From Paramecium tetraurelia (taxonomy: Eukaryota > Ciliophora > Oligohymenophorea > Peniculida > Parameciidae): a stretch of DNA of 64,000 nucleotides. The position numbers and the translations under genes are program-made. A model generated the notes under the pieces. It was not told where the DNA came from and did no database searches. It saw nothing but the letters and a program-made list of their open reading frames with translations. This document shows, one piece after another, positions 63,804-64,000 of the stretch (its first letter is position 1; each line of letters opens with the position of its first letter). Where the stretch lies: positions 372,001 to 436,000 of the forward strand of contig NW_001799477.1 of the NCBI RefSeq assembly GCF_000165425.1. The letters run 5' to 3'.

Positions 63804-64000
63804 ATTTTTATTTTAAATAATTATAATCTGTTTAAAATAATATTGTTGTCTTGTAAATGATTTTAACTAAAAGTAAATTACTACATTTAATAATAAAAAA
63901 TGTAGAATCATTGAAAATTGTATATCACATCTTTATATTAGGATGATTACAATAGATCATTAGAGTATAAATAATAAATTAATATTAATTTGAATAATAA

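Noticed and set aside
63804..64000. Telomere at the right end
   Set aside because: The last 200 bases are plain AT-rich sequence without C4A2/C3A3-type repeats.

Overview
This window is macronuclear DNA of a ciliate, almost certainly Paramecium. Long conserved proteins read through many TAA and TAG codons (glutamine) and end only at TGA. Genes are split by introns of about 20-37 nt that begin GT(A). The DNA is very AT-rich, intergenic gaps are short, and dynein, alveolin, cortical and sensory-type genes are all present. All gene models below were translated by eye with TAA/TAG=Gln. Where I give an exon model, the start, introns and TGA close in one frame by arithmetic.

Layout, left to right. 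1-6244 (-) is the N-terminal half of an outer-arm-type dynein heavy chain, cut by the window edge. 6362-7844 (-) holds a small unknown gene and eIF1A. 8247-13574 (-) is a long leucine-rich-repeat protein with a multi-pass membrane C-terminus. 13954-15538 (+) is a cysteine-rich RING/IBR-like protein. 15796-18857 (-) is a von Willebrand A / alpha-kinase fusion. 18977-21379 (+) holds three small genes, the last an N/Q-rich RING protein. 21599-26581 (-) is a large PAS-containing membrane protein of the ciliate Tmc-like family. 27453-29572 (-) holds a RING protein and an Aurora-like kinase. 29873-30736 (+) is a coiled-coil protein. 30774-31970 (-) is a decayed tyrosyl-tRNA synthetase. 31996-34185 (-) holds a compact Ser/Thr kinase and the TFIIH subunit SSL1/p44. 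34253-34326 (+) is tRNA-Ile(AAT). 34355-36723 (-) holds a cyclic-nucleotide-binding-fold protein and a small alveolin.

36760-42466 (+) is a giant protein I do not recognise. 43253-43896 (-) is a two-motif CDGSH iron-sulfur protein. 45180-45674 (+) is a C2H2 zinc-finger gene. 46667-59607 (+) is a complete single-headed inner-arm-type dynein heavy chain. 59467-60444 (-) is a small tail-anchored-looking protein. 60516-63803 (+) is a TPR protein.

The genes do not form an operon or one pathway. Ciliary and cortical functions recur (two dyneins, alveolin, possibly the coiled-coil protein). The points most worth checking are: a 224-nt GT-AG insertion inside the second dynein; three single-base homopolymer frameshifts in the same gene; the TyrRS pseudogene; a His-to-Cys change in a CDGSH cluster motif; a kinase with DFT instead of DFG; many introns ending AAG; and a gene with no TGA until it runs antisense into its convergent neighbour.
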